Origin: Corynebacterium suedekumii
GTDB lineage: Bacteria > Actinomycetota > Actinomycetes > Mycobacteriales > Mycobacteriaceae
DNA: 64,000 nt
Assembly (NCBI RefSeq): GCF_030252185.1
Contig: NZ_CP126970.1
Coordinates: forward strand, 62,001-126,000
Direction of reading: 5' to 3'
Below are positions 7,682 to 16,109 of the stretch, piece after piece. The notes beneath the pieces are model-generated. The model was given only the letters and a program-made list of their open reading frames with translations, was not told the DNA's origin and made no database searches. The stretch's first letter is position 1, and each line of letters starts with the position of its first letter. Made by a program: the position numbers and the translations under genes.

Positions 7682-8479
7682 ATGGCGGGAGGCAGCAGCC
7701 AACCGGGGCGCAGTGTGCTGGACCGGATCTCGGACATCCTCGCCGCCTTCGAGAGCGAACGGCGGCCGCTGTCGATGACGGAGATCGCCCAACGCGCCGA
7801 CCTCCCCATGAGCTCCGCGCACCGGATGGTCAACGACCTCGTCGACCACGGGTTGCTCAACCGCACCCCCGACGGTCGCTACCAGGCGGGCCTGCGCCTG
7901 TGGCGGCTCGGCCAGTCCGTGGGCCATCAACTCCGCGAGACTGCGCATCCGCACGTCCAGGACCTCTACTCCCTCACCGGCGAGACCTCACACCTGGCGA
8001 TCCGGGACGGCCGCGAAGTCCTGTACATCTTCCGCTTCTACGGTACGAAGCGTGTCGCGCGGTCGTCATGGACCGGCGGCCGCCTTCCGCTGCATTCGAC
8101 GGCGGTGGGCAAGGTGATTCTCGCCCATGAGGAGAAGTGGGTGCAGGACGCATTCCTCGAGCACCGCATGCCGCAGAGCACCCGCAGCACCATCGGGGAT
8201 CCTGCCCAGCTGGCAGCCGAACTCCCGAAGATCCGGGAGCAGGGGTACGCCACCACTTTCGAGGAGCAGCGCCTGGGTACGTGCTCCATCGCGGTGCCGA
8301 TCTTCCACACCGGGCGCATCGGTGCCGGGCTGGGGCTGGTGCTGTCCGCGGACAAGTACCCCTCCCTGGGCCGCTACGTGCCCACCCTCCAGGCGGTGAG
8401 TCAACGCATCGAGAAGGCGACGGCGCACATTCCGTTGGAGTCCCTCCTCGAGTCAGGGCGTCTCGGCGAGAGGACATAA
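7682..8479 (+). CDS. IclR-family regulator, candidate regulator of the cre operon
   Basis: This 265-residue IclR-type protein has an N-terminal winged helix (about 10-70; SMTEIAQRADLPMSSAHRMV is the recognition region) and a C-terminal IclR effector domain (about 80-250; LPLHSTAVGKVILAH and GTCSIAVPIFHTGRIGAGLG are family segments). GGAGG lies 5 nt before the ATG. It stands directly upstream of and in the same direction as creJ, separated by its own terminator and a 19-bp palindrome, so it is the best candidate for the 4-cresol regulator; the LuxR-type gene after creC is the alternative. I leave the symbol empty because creR could refer to either. Confidence 0.87.
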   Translation: MAGGSSQPGRSVLDRISDILAAFESERRPLSMTEIAQRADLPMSSAHRMVNDLVDHGLLNRTPDGRYQAGLRLWRLGQSVGHQLRETAHPHVQDLYSLTGETSHLAIRDGREVLYIFRFYGTKRVARSSWTGGRLPLHSTAVGKVILAHEEKWVQDAFLEHRMPQSTRSTIGDPAQLAAELPKIREQGYATTFEEQRLGTCSIAVPIFHTGRIGAGLGLVLSADKYPSLGRYVPTLQAVSQRIEKATAHIPLESLLESGRLGERT

Positions 8480-8491
8480 CCACGCCGCACC

Positions 8492-8533
8492 ACCACCGTC
8501 GCAGCCCCGCGGGTCGCGACGGTGGTTCTTCTT
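8492..8533 (+). terminator. Terminator after the IclR gene
   Basis: ACCACCGTCGC (8492-8502) and GCGACGGTGGT (8516-8526) form a perfect 11-bp stem with a 13-nt loop, followed by TCTTCTT. It separates the IclR transcript from the cre promoter. Confidence 0.8.
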
Positions 8534-8561
8534 GGTGCCCCTACGCTGCGTGAACCAAGTC

Positions 8562-8580
8562 ACTTCCACTGAGTGGAAGT
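8562..8580. promoter_or_regulatory. 19-bp perfect palindrome in the cre promoter region (candidate IclR operator)
   Basis: ACTTCCACTGAGTGGAAGT has perfect 9-bp arms around a central G. It is 142 bp upstream of the creJ start and 82 bp after the IclR stop. IclR-family operators are commonly short palindromes, so this is the most likely binding site for the adjacent regulator. Binding itself is inferred. Confidence 0.6.
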
Positions 8581-8631
8581 TTGCCATCGCCATCTGCGCC
8601 ACTTCCTCGCAGCATGTCCCACATGCCACCG

Positions 8632-8647
8632 CGTGATCCACATCACG
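8632..8647. promoter_or_regulatory. Candidate GlxR (CRP-type) site upstream of creJ
   Basis: CGTGATCCACATCACG is a 16-bp palindrome fitting the core GTGA-N6-TCAC of the corynebacterial cAMP regulator GlxR. It lies 75 bp before creJ. A second site with the same symmetric arms (CGTGAT-N4-ATCACG) lies before pcaH, which supports a shared global control. Confidence 0.6.
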
Positions 8648-8721
8648 ACAGTCGGCAAGTAGGACCCAGCACACACGCTGCACCGGACCCACCCGGCGCA
8701 GCCGCAGAGGAGGCAGACATC

Positions 8722-10023
8722 ATGACCACCGACACCGCACTTCCGGCAGCAGCCACCGCCGGCTGTCCCTACGCCCACGGTGCAGGCGGCGACCATCACG
8801 GCTACGAGCCCTTCCAGATGAAGGACCCCTTTCCCGCCTACGCCGCCCTCCGCGAGGAGGAGCCGGTCATGTTCGACGAGCGCATCGGCTACTGGATCGT
8901 CTCCCGCTACGACGACATCAAGGCCGTCTTCGACGACTGGGAGACCTTCTCCTCGGAGAACGCCCAGGCCCCGGTGCGCGAGCGCGGGCCGCAGGCTACT
9001 CAGATCATGAAGGACGGCGGCTTCACCGCCTACTCCGGCCTCTCCGCCCGTATCCCTCCCGAGCACACCCGCATTCGCGCCATCGCACAGAAGGCCTTCA
9101 CTCCGCGCCGCTACAAGGCCCTGGAACCGGACATCCGCGCCGGCGTCGTCGAGCGCCTCGAGGCCGTGAAGAACAACCCGGACCGCTCCGCCGACATGCT
9201 CCGGGACCTGGCGTACGACATCCCGACAATCACCATCCTCACTCTCATCGGCGCGGACACCGCCCAGATCGACACGTACAAGCAGTGGAGCGACTCCCGC
9301 GCAGCGATGACCTGGGGCGACCTCAAGGACGAGGAGCAGGTGCCCCATGCCCATCACCTCGTCGACTACTGGCAGGAATGTCAGCGCCTCGTCGCCGCGG
9401 CCCACGAGAACCCGGGTGACAACCTCACCGGTGATCTCGTCCGCCACCAGCAGGAGGGCGGCGAGATCACCGACCACGAGATCGCCTCTCTTCTCTACTC
9501 CCTCCTCTTCGCCGGCCACGAGACCACCACCACGCTCATCAGCAACTGCTTCCGCGTGCTTCTCACCCACCACGACCAGTGGGAGCAGCTCATCGAGGAT
9601 CCGAAGAAGATTCCCGGCGCGGTCGACGAGGTCCTCCGCTACTCCGGTTCCATCGTCGGCTGGCGTCGTAAAGCAACGAAGGATGCCGAGGTCGGCGGAC
9701 AGAAGATCGCCGCCGGTGACGGGCTGCTCCTCCTCATGGGCTCCGCCAACCGCGACGAGACCCGTTTCGCGGACGGCGAAGAATTCGACATCACCCGCCC
9801 CAACGCCCGTGAGCACCTCTCCTTCGGCTTCGGCATTCACTACTGCCTGGGAAACATGCTGGCGAAACTGCAGGCCAAGATCTGCCTCGAAGAAGCCGTC
9901 CGCCTGCTGCCCACCCTTCGCCTGGCCGAGAACACCGACATCGACTTCCGCGAGAATCTCTCCTTCCGCGTCCCCACCTCCGTCCCGGTCACCTGGGACG
10001 CCGACACCACCACCGGAGCCTGA
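8722..10023 (+). CDS. creJ: Cytochrome P450 CreJ, oxidises the methyl group of phosphorylated 4-cresol
   Basis: This 433-residue soluble P450 has the I-helix motif AGHETTTT (about 263), the E-x-x-R of EVLRYSG (about 302) and the heme-ligand segment SFGFGIHYCLGN (cysteine about residue 376). In C. glutamicum CreJ works on 4-methylphenyl phosphate, not free cresol, with electrons from CreF and CreE; the same partners are encoded downstream here. The ATG at 8722 is chosen over an upstream frame because GAGGAGG precedes it. It is the first gene of creJIHGFEDC, and creI starts 1 nt after its stop. The assignment rests on the full operon order, which matches the reverse alphabetical cre order. Confidence 0.88.
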   Translation: MTTDTALPAAATAGCPYAHGAGGDHHGYEPFQMKDPFPAYAALREEEPVMFDERIGYWIVSRYDDIKAVFDDWETFSSENAQAPVRERGPQATQIMKDGGFTAYSGLSARIPPEHTRIRAIAQKAFTPRRYKALEPDIRAGVVERLEAVKNNPDRSADMLRDLAYDIPTITILTLIGADTAQIDTYKQWSDSRAAMTWGDLKDEEQVPHAHHLVDYWQECQRLVAAAHENPGDNLTGDLVRHQQEGGEITDHEIASLLYSLLFAGHETTTTLISNCFRVLLTHHDQWEQLIEDPKKIPGAVDEVLRYSGSIVGWRRKATKDAEVGGQKIAAGDGLLLLMGSANRDETRFADGEEFDITRPNAREHLSFGFGIHYCLGNMLAKLQAKICLEEAVRLLPTLRLAENTDIDFRENLSFRVPTSVPVTWDADTTTGA

Positions 10024-10024
10024 C

Positions 10025-11107
10025 ATGTCCGACACCCCCATCTACGTCCAGCACTTCGACGACGGTAGGGAACCCACCCTCGAGACTCTCGGCGGCAAGG
10101 GCGCCTCCCTGGTGAGCATGACCGCCGCCGGCATGCCCGTCCCGCCCGGTTTCGTCGTCACCACCGATTCCTTCGATGCCTTCATCCGGGACGCCGGGAT
10201 CGCCGACAAGCTCCACGAGGCACTGGACGATGTCGACGCCGAGGACGTCGCCGCCGTCGAGAAGCTCTCCGCTGAGATCCAGGAGGCGCTGTGTTCCCTG
10301 CCGGTCCCGCCTGCCGCCCGCACCGCAGTCCTCGACGCCCACGCCCGACTCATGGAGCAGTGTGGCGGCGACGTGCCGGTCGCGGTCCGATCCTCCGCCA
10401 CCGCCGAGGATCTGCCCGACGCCTCCTTCGCCGGTCAGCAGGACACCTACCTGTGGCAGATCGGCATCGACGCGGTCACCGAGCACATCCGTAAGTGCTG
10501 GGCATCCCTCTACACCGCCCGCGCGATCATCTACCGCCTGAAGAACAACATCCCCAATGAGGGCCTGTCCATGGCCGTCGTCGTACAGAAGATGGTCAAC
10601 GCCCGCGTCGCCGGCGTCGCCATGACCCTCAACCCCGCCAACGGTGACCGCTCCAAGGTGACCATCGACTCCTCCTGGGGAGTCGGCGAGATGGTCGTCT
10701 CCGGCGAGGTCACCCCGGACAACATCATCCTCGACAAGGTCACCCTCCAGGTGGTCAGCGAGCACCTCGGTGACAAGCACCACGAGCTCGTCCCCGACGC
10801 CGCCTCCGGCAGTCTCGTCCGCCGCGACGTCTCCCCCGAGCGCGCCGCCACCCGCAGCCTCACCGACGACGAGCTGGTGCAGGTGGCCACCATGGCCAAG
10901 CGCGCGGAGAAGCACTACCGCTGCCCGCAGGACATCGAGTGGGCACTCGACGCCGACCTCCCCGACGGGAAGAACCTCCTGCTCCTGCAGTCCCGCCCCG
11001 AGACCGTCCACTCCAACAACTCCGCCCCGAAGCCTGCTGCTGCCCCGGCCGGCGCCGGCGGCTTCAACCTCGGCTCTCTGACCTCCACCATCCTCGCCGC
11101 CCGCTGA
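10025..11107 (+). CDS. creI: Aryl-phosphate synthase subunit CreI, PEP/pyruvate-binding ATP-grasp domain
   Basis: This 360-residue protein corresponds to the N-terminal nucleotide-binding part of PEP synthase. LGGKGASLVSM (about 18-28), VAVRSSATAEDLPDASFAGQ (about 119-138) and a late LLLQSRPET segment are the PPDK_N signatures. Together with CreH it would phosphorylate 4-cresol with ATP, like the phenylphosphate synthase of anaerobic phenol metabolism. The C-terminal 30 residues are Ala/Pro/Gly-rich and probably disordered. It lacks the swivelling histidine domain, which is on CreH, so the two are parts of one enzyme. The 26-nt gap to creH contains AAGGAG. Confidence 0.88.
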   Translation: MSDTPIYVQHFDDGREPTLETLGGKGASLVSMTAAGMPVPPGFVVTTDSFDAFIRDAGIADKLHEALDDVDAEDVAAVEKLSAEIQEALCSLPVPPAARTAVLDAHARLMEQCGGDVPVAVRSSATAEDLPDASFAGQQDTYLWQIGIDAVTEHIRKCWASLYTARAIIYRLKNNIPNEGLSMAVVVQKMVNARVAGVAMTLNPANGDRSKVTIDSSWGVGEMVVSGEVTPDNIILDKVTLQVVSEHLGDKHHELVPDAASGSLVRRDVSPERAATRSLTDDELVQVATMAKRAEKHYRCPQDIEWALDADLPDGKNLLLLQSRPETVHSNNSAPKPAAAPAGAGGFNLGSLTSTILAAR

Positions 11108-11133
11108 TCCCCACCCCGAACAAGGAGACACCC

Positions 11134-13008
11134 ATGTCGAAGAAGTCCTTCCCCAAGCCCTCCGATCTGCCGGTGCCCGCGGGCGCCGAAGGATGGGAGA
11201 AGCTCTACCCCTACTACCTCGTCTTCCAGGACCGTCTCAAGGACAAGGAGAACGAGAAGTTCTGGTTCTGCGACTCGCAGCACTGGCCCACTGTGTTCAA
11301 GCCCTTCGAGACCATTGGCGCGGAATACGCCGTCAAGTGCCTCGGGCAGTACAACGCCCGCCACCTCATGATCCCCAACGCCAACGGCATCGAGTTCCGC
11401 GTCCACCTCGGCTACCTCTACATGTCCCCCATCCCGGTGCCGGACGACCAGGTCGCCGACCGAGTCCCGGAGTTCCAGGCCCGCATCACCCACTACTTCC
11501 AGAACTGGGACTCCATGCTGGAGGAGTGGAAGGGCAAGGTCCGCGGCACCATCTACGAGCTCGAGTCGCTCTCCTTCGACCACCTGCCCGACATGGTGCC
11601 CATGGCCGACATCGAGTCCGGCAAGGCCATGGACGGCTCCGAGGTCCTGCTGGAGAACTACGACCGCCTCATCGCCCTGGCGTACCGCAACTGGCAGTAC
11701 CACTTCGAGTTCCTCAACCTCGGCTACATCGCCTACCTCGACTTCTTCAACTACTGCAAGGAGGTGTTCCCGGACATCCCCGACCAGTCCATCGCCAACA
11801 TGGTGCAGGGCGTCGACATGGAACTCTTCCGTCCGGACGACGAGCTCAAGGAGCTGGCCATCCTCGCCGTCGAGCTCGGCCTGCAAGAGCACTTCGCCGA
11901 CACCGACGACGCGGAGGGCACCCTCGCCGCCCTCGCGGCCGCCCCCGGTGGCGAGCGCTGGATCGCCCGCTGGGACGAGGCCCAGAACCCGTGGTTCAAC
12001 TTCACCGTGGGCAACGGATTCTACGGCCACGACAAGTACTGGATCGACCACCTGGAGATCCCGCTCGGCTTCATCGCCGACTACATCCGCCGCCTCGACG
12101 AGTGCCAGATCATTAAGCGTCCCACCGCCGAGCTCATCGCCGAGAAGGACCGGATCGTCGACGAGTACCGGGAGCTTCTCGACGCCGAGCAGCTCGCCGC
12201 CTTCGACGCCAAGCGCGGGCTCGCCGCCACCGCCTACCCCTACGTGGAGAACCACAACTTCTACATCGAGCACTGGACCATGGGTGTGTTCTGGCGCAAG
12301 GTCCGGGAGCTGTCCCGCATGCTCCACGCCCACGGCTTCTGGCCGGAGGCGGACGACATGCTCTACCTCACCCGTAACGAGGTCCGCGACGCCCTGTTCG
12401 ACCTGGTCACCGGCCATGGTGTCGGCGCCCCGGACGGCCCGATCGGACCGGTCTACTGGCCGGACATCATCGAGGAGCGCCGCCAGATGGTCGACGCCCT
12501 CAAGACCGCCCGCCCGGCACCGGCGCTGAACACCCCGCCGGAGTCCATCACCGAACCCTTCACCCGCATGCTGTGGGGCATCACCACCGAACAGGTCCAG
12601 TCCTGGCTCGGCAACGACGAGGACACCCCGGAGGGGACACTCAAGGGCATGGCCGCCTCCCCCGGCATCGTCGAGGGCTACGCCCGCGTCATCATGGACG
12701 CCGACCAGATCTCCGAGATCCAGCAGGACGAGATCCTCGTCGCCCCGGTCACCGCGCCGAGCTGGGGTCCGATCTTCGGCAAGCTCAAGGCCGCCGTCAC
12801 GGACATCGGCGGCATGATGAGCCACGCCGCCATCGTCTGCCGTGAGTACGCCCTGCCGGCCGTCACCGGCACCGGCAGCGCCTCCACCACCATCCGTACC
12901 GGTCAGCGCCTGCGCGTCGACGGCACCAAGGGCACCGTCGAAGTGCTTGATGACGCCCCGGCCGCCGCCGACGTCCCCTCCGCCGACGCTGCTCTCGTGG
13001 CGCCGTAG
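11134..13008 (+). CDS. creH: Aryl-phosphate synthase subunit CreH, phosphohistidine (PEP-utilising mobile) domain
   Basis: This 624-residue protein ends in a PEP-utilising-enzyme mobile domain (about 510-605) with the phospho-acceptor histidine in GGMMSHAAIVCREY. The first 500 residues are rich in Trp, Tyr and Phe and are not similar to the PEP synthase barrel; by analogy with PpsA they should bind the phenolic substrate. CreH and CreI would transfer a phosphate from ATP through the histidine to the 4-cresol hydroxyl. The splitting of ATP-grasp and mobile domains over two genes distinguishes this system from PEP synthase. It is followed by creG after 10 nt. Confidence 0.87.
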   Translation: MSKKSFPKPSDLPVPAGAEGWEKLYPYYLVFQDRLKDKENEKFWFCDSQHWPTVFKPFETIGAEYAVKCLGQYNARHLMIPNANGIEFRVHLGYLYMSPIPVPDDQVADRVPEFQARITHYFQNWDSMLEEWKGKVRGTIYELESLSFDHLPDMVPMADIESGKAMDGSEVLLENYDRLIALAYRNWQYHFEFLNLGYIAYLDFFNYCKEVFPDIPDQSIANMVQGVDMELFRPDDELKELAILAVELGLQEHFADTDDAEGTLAALAAAPGGERWIARWDEAQNPWFNFTVGNGFYGHDKYWIDHLEIPLGFIADYIRRLDECQIIKRPTAELIAEKDRIVDEYRELLDAEQLAAFDAKRGLAATAYPYVENHNFYIEHWTMGVFWRKVRELSRMLHAHGFWPEADDMLYLTRNEVRDALFDLVTGHGVGAPDGPIGPVYWPDIIEERRQMVDALKTARPAPALNTPPESITEPFTRMLWGITTEQVQSWLGNDEDTPEGTLKGMAASPGIVEGYARVIMDADQISEIQQDEILVAPVTAPSWGPIFGKLKAAVTDIGGMMSHAAIVCREYALPAVTGTGSASTTIRTGQRLRVDGTKGTVEVLDDAPAAADVPSADAALVAP

Positions 13009-13018
13009 GGAGCCACCG

Positions 13019-13762
13019 ATGACCACTCAGAGAACCGTCCTCATCACCGGGGCAGCCGGTGGCCTGGGCCGCGCCTTCGCGGAGGGATTCGCCCGCCTCG
13101 GCGACCGCGTCGCCGTCGCCGACATCAACCTTGACGGCGCACAGGAGACCGCGGAGCGACTGCACACCCTCACCGACGCCGCCGCCTTCCGGGTCGATGT
13201 CACCGACCCCGTCTCCACGGAACAGCTGGCCACCGACGTCGCCGAATTCGCCGGCGGGCTGATCGACGTCGTCATCAACAATGCCGCCATCTACGCCACG
13301 GTCACCCGCTCCCCCTTCGAGGAGATCGACCCGACCGAATGGGATCTGGTCATGGGCGTCAACCTCAAGGGACCGTGGCTGGTCACCCGTGCCCTCAGCC
13401 CGCACCTGTCCGACGGTGCCCGCGTGGTCAACCTGTCGTCAGCGACCGTCATGTCGGGCTCGGCCCAGTGGGCCCACTACGTCGCGTCCAAGGGCGGGGT
13501 CATCGCTCTCACCCGCGTCCTGGCCAAGGAACTCGGCGGCCGCAACATCACCGTCAACGCCATCGCCCCGGGTTTCACGCTCACCGACGCCAGTTACGGT
13601 CTCATGTCCGACGCCGCCTCCTATGGCGTCGACCGCGGTTCCATCAAGCGGGCCAGCGAACCGGAGGACATCGTGGGCGCCGCACTCTTCCTCGCCTCAC
13701 CCGAATCGGGCTTCATCACCGGCCAGACCCTCGTCGTCGACGGCGGCCGGCAGTTCATCTGA
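13019..13762 (+). CDS. creG: Short-chain dehydrogenase CreG (aryl-alcohol oxidation step)
   Basis: This 247-residue classical SDR has the cofactor motif TGAAGGLGRAF (about 10-20), NNAAIY (about 83), the catalytic serine in NLSSAT and the YVASK tetrad lysine/tyrosine (about 151-155). Aspartate at the end of strand 2 (VAVADIN) indicates NAD(H). In the cre pathway it would oxidise the benzylic alcohol produced by CreJ, either phosphorylated or after CreD action, to the aldehyde. It is 10 nt downstream of creH and 27 nt upstream of creF. The role is from operon context and recalled work on C. glutamicum cre genes. Confidence 0.82.
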   Translation: MTTQRTVLITGAAGGLGRAFAEGFARLGDRVAVADINLDGAQETAERLHTLTDAAAFRVDVTDPVSTEQLATDVAEFAGGLIDVVINNAAIYATVTRSPFEEIDPTEWDLVMGVNLKGPWLVTRALSPHLSDGARVVNLSSATVMSGSAQWAHYVASKGGVIALTRVLAKELGGRNITVNAIAPGFTLTDASYGLMSDAASYGVDRGSIKRASEPEDIVGAALFLASPESGFITGQTLVVDGGRQFI

Positions 13763-13789
13763 CACCACCACACTGCACAGGAGAAGAAC

Positions 13790-14110
13790 ATGACCACTGT
13801 CACCTACACCGATACCGAGGGCACCGCCCGCACCATCGAGGCCACCGTCGGAGACTCCGTCATGGAGACCGCCGTGCGCAACGGTGTGCCCGGGATCGTC
13901 GCCGAATGCGGCGGTTCCCTGTCCTGCGCCACCTGTCACGTCTTCGTCGACGAAGGCCAGGACATCGACCTCCCTGGGATGACCGGCATGGAGGACGAGA
14001 TGCTCTACGGCACCGCCGTCGACCGGGAGGACAACTCCCGTTTGTCCTGCCAGCTCCCGGTGACCGAAGGCATGAGCCTGTGTGTCACCACTCCCGAGAC
14101 GCAGGTGTGA
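13790..14110 (+). CDS. creF: [2Fe-2S] ferredoxin CreF
   Basis: This 106-residue putidaredoxin/adrenodoxin-type ferredoxin has the four cluster cysteines in the pattern C-x5-C-x2-C (AECGGSLSCATCHVF) and a distal C in RLSCQLP. It passes electrons from CreE to the P450 CreJ. AGGAGAAG stands just before the ATG. The only other iron-sulfur carrier modules in the window belong to the benzoate dioxygenase system. Confidence 0.9.
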   Translation: MTTVTYTDTEGTARTIEATVGDSVMETAVRNGVPGIVAECGGSLSCATCHVFVDEGQDIDLPGMTGMEDEMLYGTAVDREDNSRLSCQLPVTEGMSLCVTTPETQV

Positions 14111-14112
14111 CC

Positions 14113-15381
14113 ATGACCGATTCCACAGGACTGCTCATCATCGGCGCGAGTCAGGCCGGCGTCCAGCTGGCGATCTCCCTCCGGGGACTCGACTTCGACG
14201 AGCACATCACCCTCCTCGGCGACGAGGACCACCGCCCCTATCAACGTCCCGCCCTGTCCAAGGAGTTTCTGCAGGGCACGTACGACAAGGAGCGCCTCAT
14301 CTTCCGCTCCAACGAGTACTGGGCCGAGAACAACATCCGCCTCGTCAAGGGTGCGCGCATAGAGCGCATCGACCGCAACGAGGATGGCTCCGGCACCGCC
14401 TACGCCACCGACGGCACACATTTCCCCTTCCGCCGGTTGGCGCTCGCCGTGGGTGCGCGCGCCCGGCACCTGCCGATCCCCGGGGCCGACCTCGACGGCG
14501 TCGTCTACCTGCGCAACGCCGATGACGCCCTGGCCCTCAAGGCCTCCCTGGACCGGGTCGAGGAGGCGGTCGTCATCGGCGGCGGCTTCATCGGACTGGA
14601 GGCGGCCTGTTCTCTGCGGGAACTGGGCAAGAAGGTGACGGTCATCGAGCGGGCTCCCCGCCTCGTCGGCCGCGCCGTCGGTGCGGAGACCTCGGATCAC
14701 CTGCTCACCCACCACCGGAACGCCGGGCTCGACATCCTGCTGGACACCGGCGTCGAGAAGCTCACCGCCGACGATAACGGACGAGTGTCCGGGGTCGTCA
14801 CTGACGGCGGCACCGTCCACCCCGCCCAACTCGTGCTCGTCGGAATCGGCGTCATCCCCAACACGGAACTCGCCGAGCAGATGGGTCTCGACGTCGACAA
14901 CGGCATCCTCGTCGACCGGTACGCCGTCGCCTCCGACAACCACACCATCGTCGTCGGTGATGTCGCCAACCTGCCCAATCCCCTGCCCGGCGCGGACCCG
15001 GCGGAACGGATTCGTCTGGAGAGCGTCAACAACGCCATTGAACACGCGAAGGTGGCGGCGTACTCGGTCGTCGGCAAGCGGGAGGACTACGCCGGCATTC
15101 CGTGGTTCTGGTCGAACCAGGGGGATCTCAAGCTGCAGATCGCCGGCCTGTCCCTCGGCTACGACACCACCGTCGTCCGACGCGACGACGACAACGGGAA
15201 GTTCAGCGTCCTCTACTACCGCGACGGGCGGATCATCGCCGCGGACTGCATCAACCACCCGCTCGACTTCATGGCGGTACGCAACGCCCTGGCCAAGGGC
15301 CAGGAGATCCCCGCCACCGAGGCCGCCGACGCAACCGTCCCCCTCAAGACCATCATCAGAAATCTGGAGCCTGTCTCATGA
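14113..15381 (+). CDS. creE: NAD(P)H:ferredoxin reductase CreE
   Basis: This 422-residue FAD flavoprotein is of the putidaredoxin-reductase type. The FAD Rossmann motif GASQAG is at about residue 11, the NAD-binding GGGFIGLEAA at about 155-165, and the second FAD-binding aspartate in VVGDVANL at about 278. A C-terminal reductase domain follows. It feeds CreF and hence CreJ. It starts 2 nt after creF and its stop overlaps the creD start (ATGA), so the redox chain and phosphatase are translationally coupled. Confidence 0.9.
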   Translation: MTDSTGLLIIGASQAGVQLAISLRGLDFDEHITLLGDEDHRPYQRPALSKEFLQGTYDKERLIFRSNEYWAENNIRLVKGARIERIDRNEDGSGTAYATDGTHFPFRRLALAVGARARHLPIPGADLDGVVYLRNADDALALKASLDRVEEAVVIGGGFIGLEAACSLRELGKKVTVIERAPRLVGRAVGAETSDHLLTHHRNAGLDILLDTGVEKLTADDNGRVSGVVTDGGTVHPAQLVLVGIGVIPNTELAEQMGLDVDNGILVDRYAVASDNHTIVVGDVANLPNPLPGADPAERIRLESVNNAIEHAKVAAYSVVGKREDYAGIPWFWSNQGDLKLQIAGLSLGYDTTVVRRDDDNGKFSVLYYRDGRIIAADCINHPLDFMAVRNALAKGQEIPATEAADATVPLKTIIRNLEPVS

Positions 15382-16109
15382 CCACCCCACCCGCCTGGGC
15401 GCCGGCCACGCCGGAGAACCACATCGACGATCCGCGCGCCCGCCGCTTCGCCGCCTCCCACCCGGAACGCCCCGTCCCCACCCGCGAGTTCGTCGACACC
15501 GCGCCGATCTGCCTGTCCCCCAGCTCCGGCCTGGAGGAGCTGTGGCGCGCCATCGTCCCCGAGACCCGCACACGCGCGAATGACCTGCACCTGCCGATCG
15601 TCACGGCATACGCCACCCGCCTGTGCGACGCCTACCCGGAGGCCGACCGGGAGGTCGTCCTCGTGGCCACGGCACTGCACGACACCGGCTGGGCGCATGT
15701 CGACGAAAGCCGCATCATCTCCGAAGGCTTCCGGGGTGACTGGCGCAAAGCCGCCATCCGCTTCGAACACGAACGGGAGGGCTGCCGCGTCGCCCGCCGC
15801 GTGCTCCCCGATCTGGGGTATGACGACGCTTTCGTCGAGCGGGTCTGCGACATCGTTGACGGCCACGACACCCGCCACGTCGCCTTTTCCCTCGAGGACG
15901 CGCTCGTCCGCGACTCGGACCGCCTGTGGCGCTTCGATCGGGCCGGCATCGCCATGTCCTGCAGCTGGTTCGGCATGGACCCCGCAACGTACGTCGACCG
16001 GCTCGAGGAGGAGATCCTGCCCGAGCTCATCACCGACGCCGCCCACCAGATGGCGTGGGCTGACCTGGCACGATGCCGTGATCTCCTGCGGACGGAGATC
16101 ATCCGATGA
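15378..16109 (+). CDS. creD: HD-domain phosphohydrolase CreD, removes the aryl phosphate
   Basis: This 243-residue protein is an HD-superfamily phosphohydrolase. The metal-binding H-D pair is in ATALHDTGW (about residue 101), further candidate ligands are the histidine in FEHEREG, the H-D in VDGHDTRH and the aspartate in VRDSDRLW. In the cre pathway CreD hydrolyses the oxidised aryl phosphate to release 4-hydroxybenzyl alcohol, 4-hydroxybenzaldehyde or 4-hydroxybenzoate. It overlaps creE and creC by 4 nt on both sides. Without operon context it would be called only an HD-domain protein. Confidence 0.86.
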   Translation: MTTPPAWAPATPENHIDDPRARRFAASHPERPVPTREFVDTAPICLSPSSGLEELWRAIVPETRTRANDLHLPIVTAYATRLCDAYPEADREVVLVATALHDTGWAHVDESRIISEGFRGDWRKAAIRFEHEREGCRVARRVLPDLGYDDAFVERVCDIVDGHDTRHVAFSLEDALVRDSDRLWRFDRAGIAMSCSWFGMDPATYVDRLEEEILPELITDAAHQMAWADLARCRDLLRTEIIR

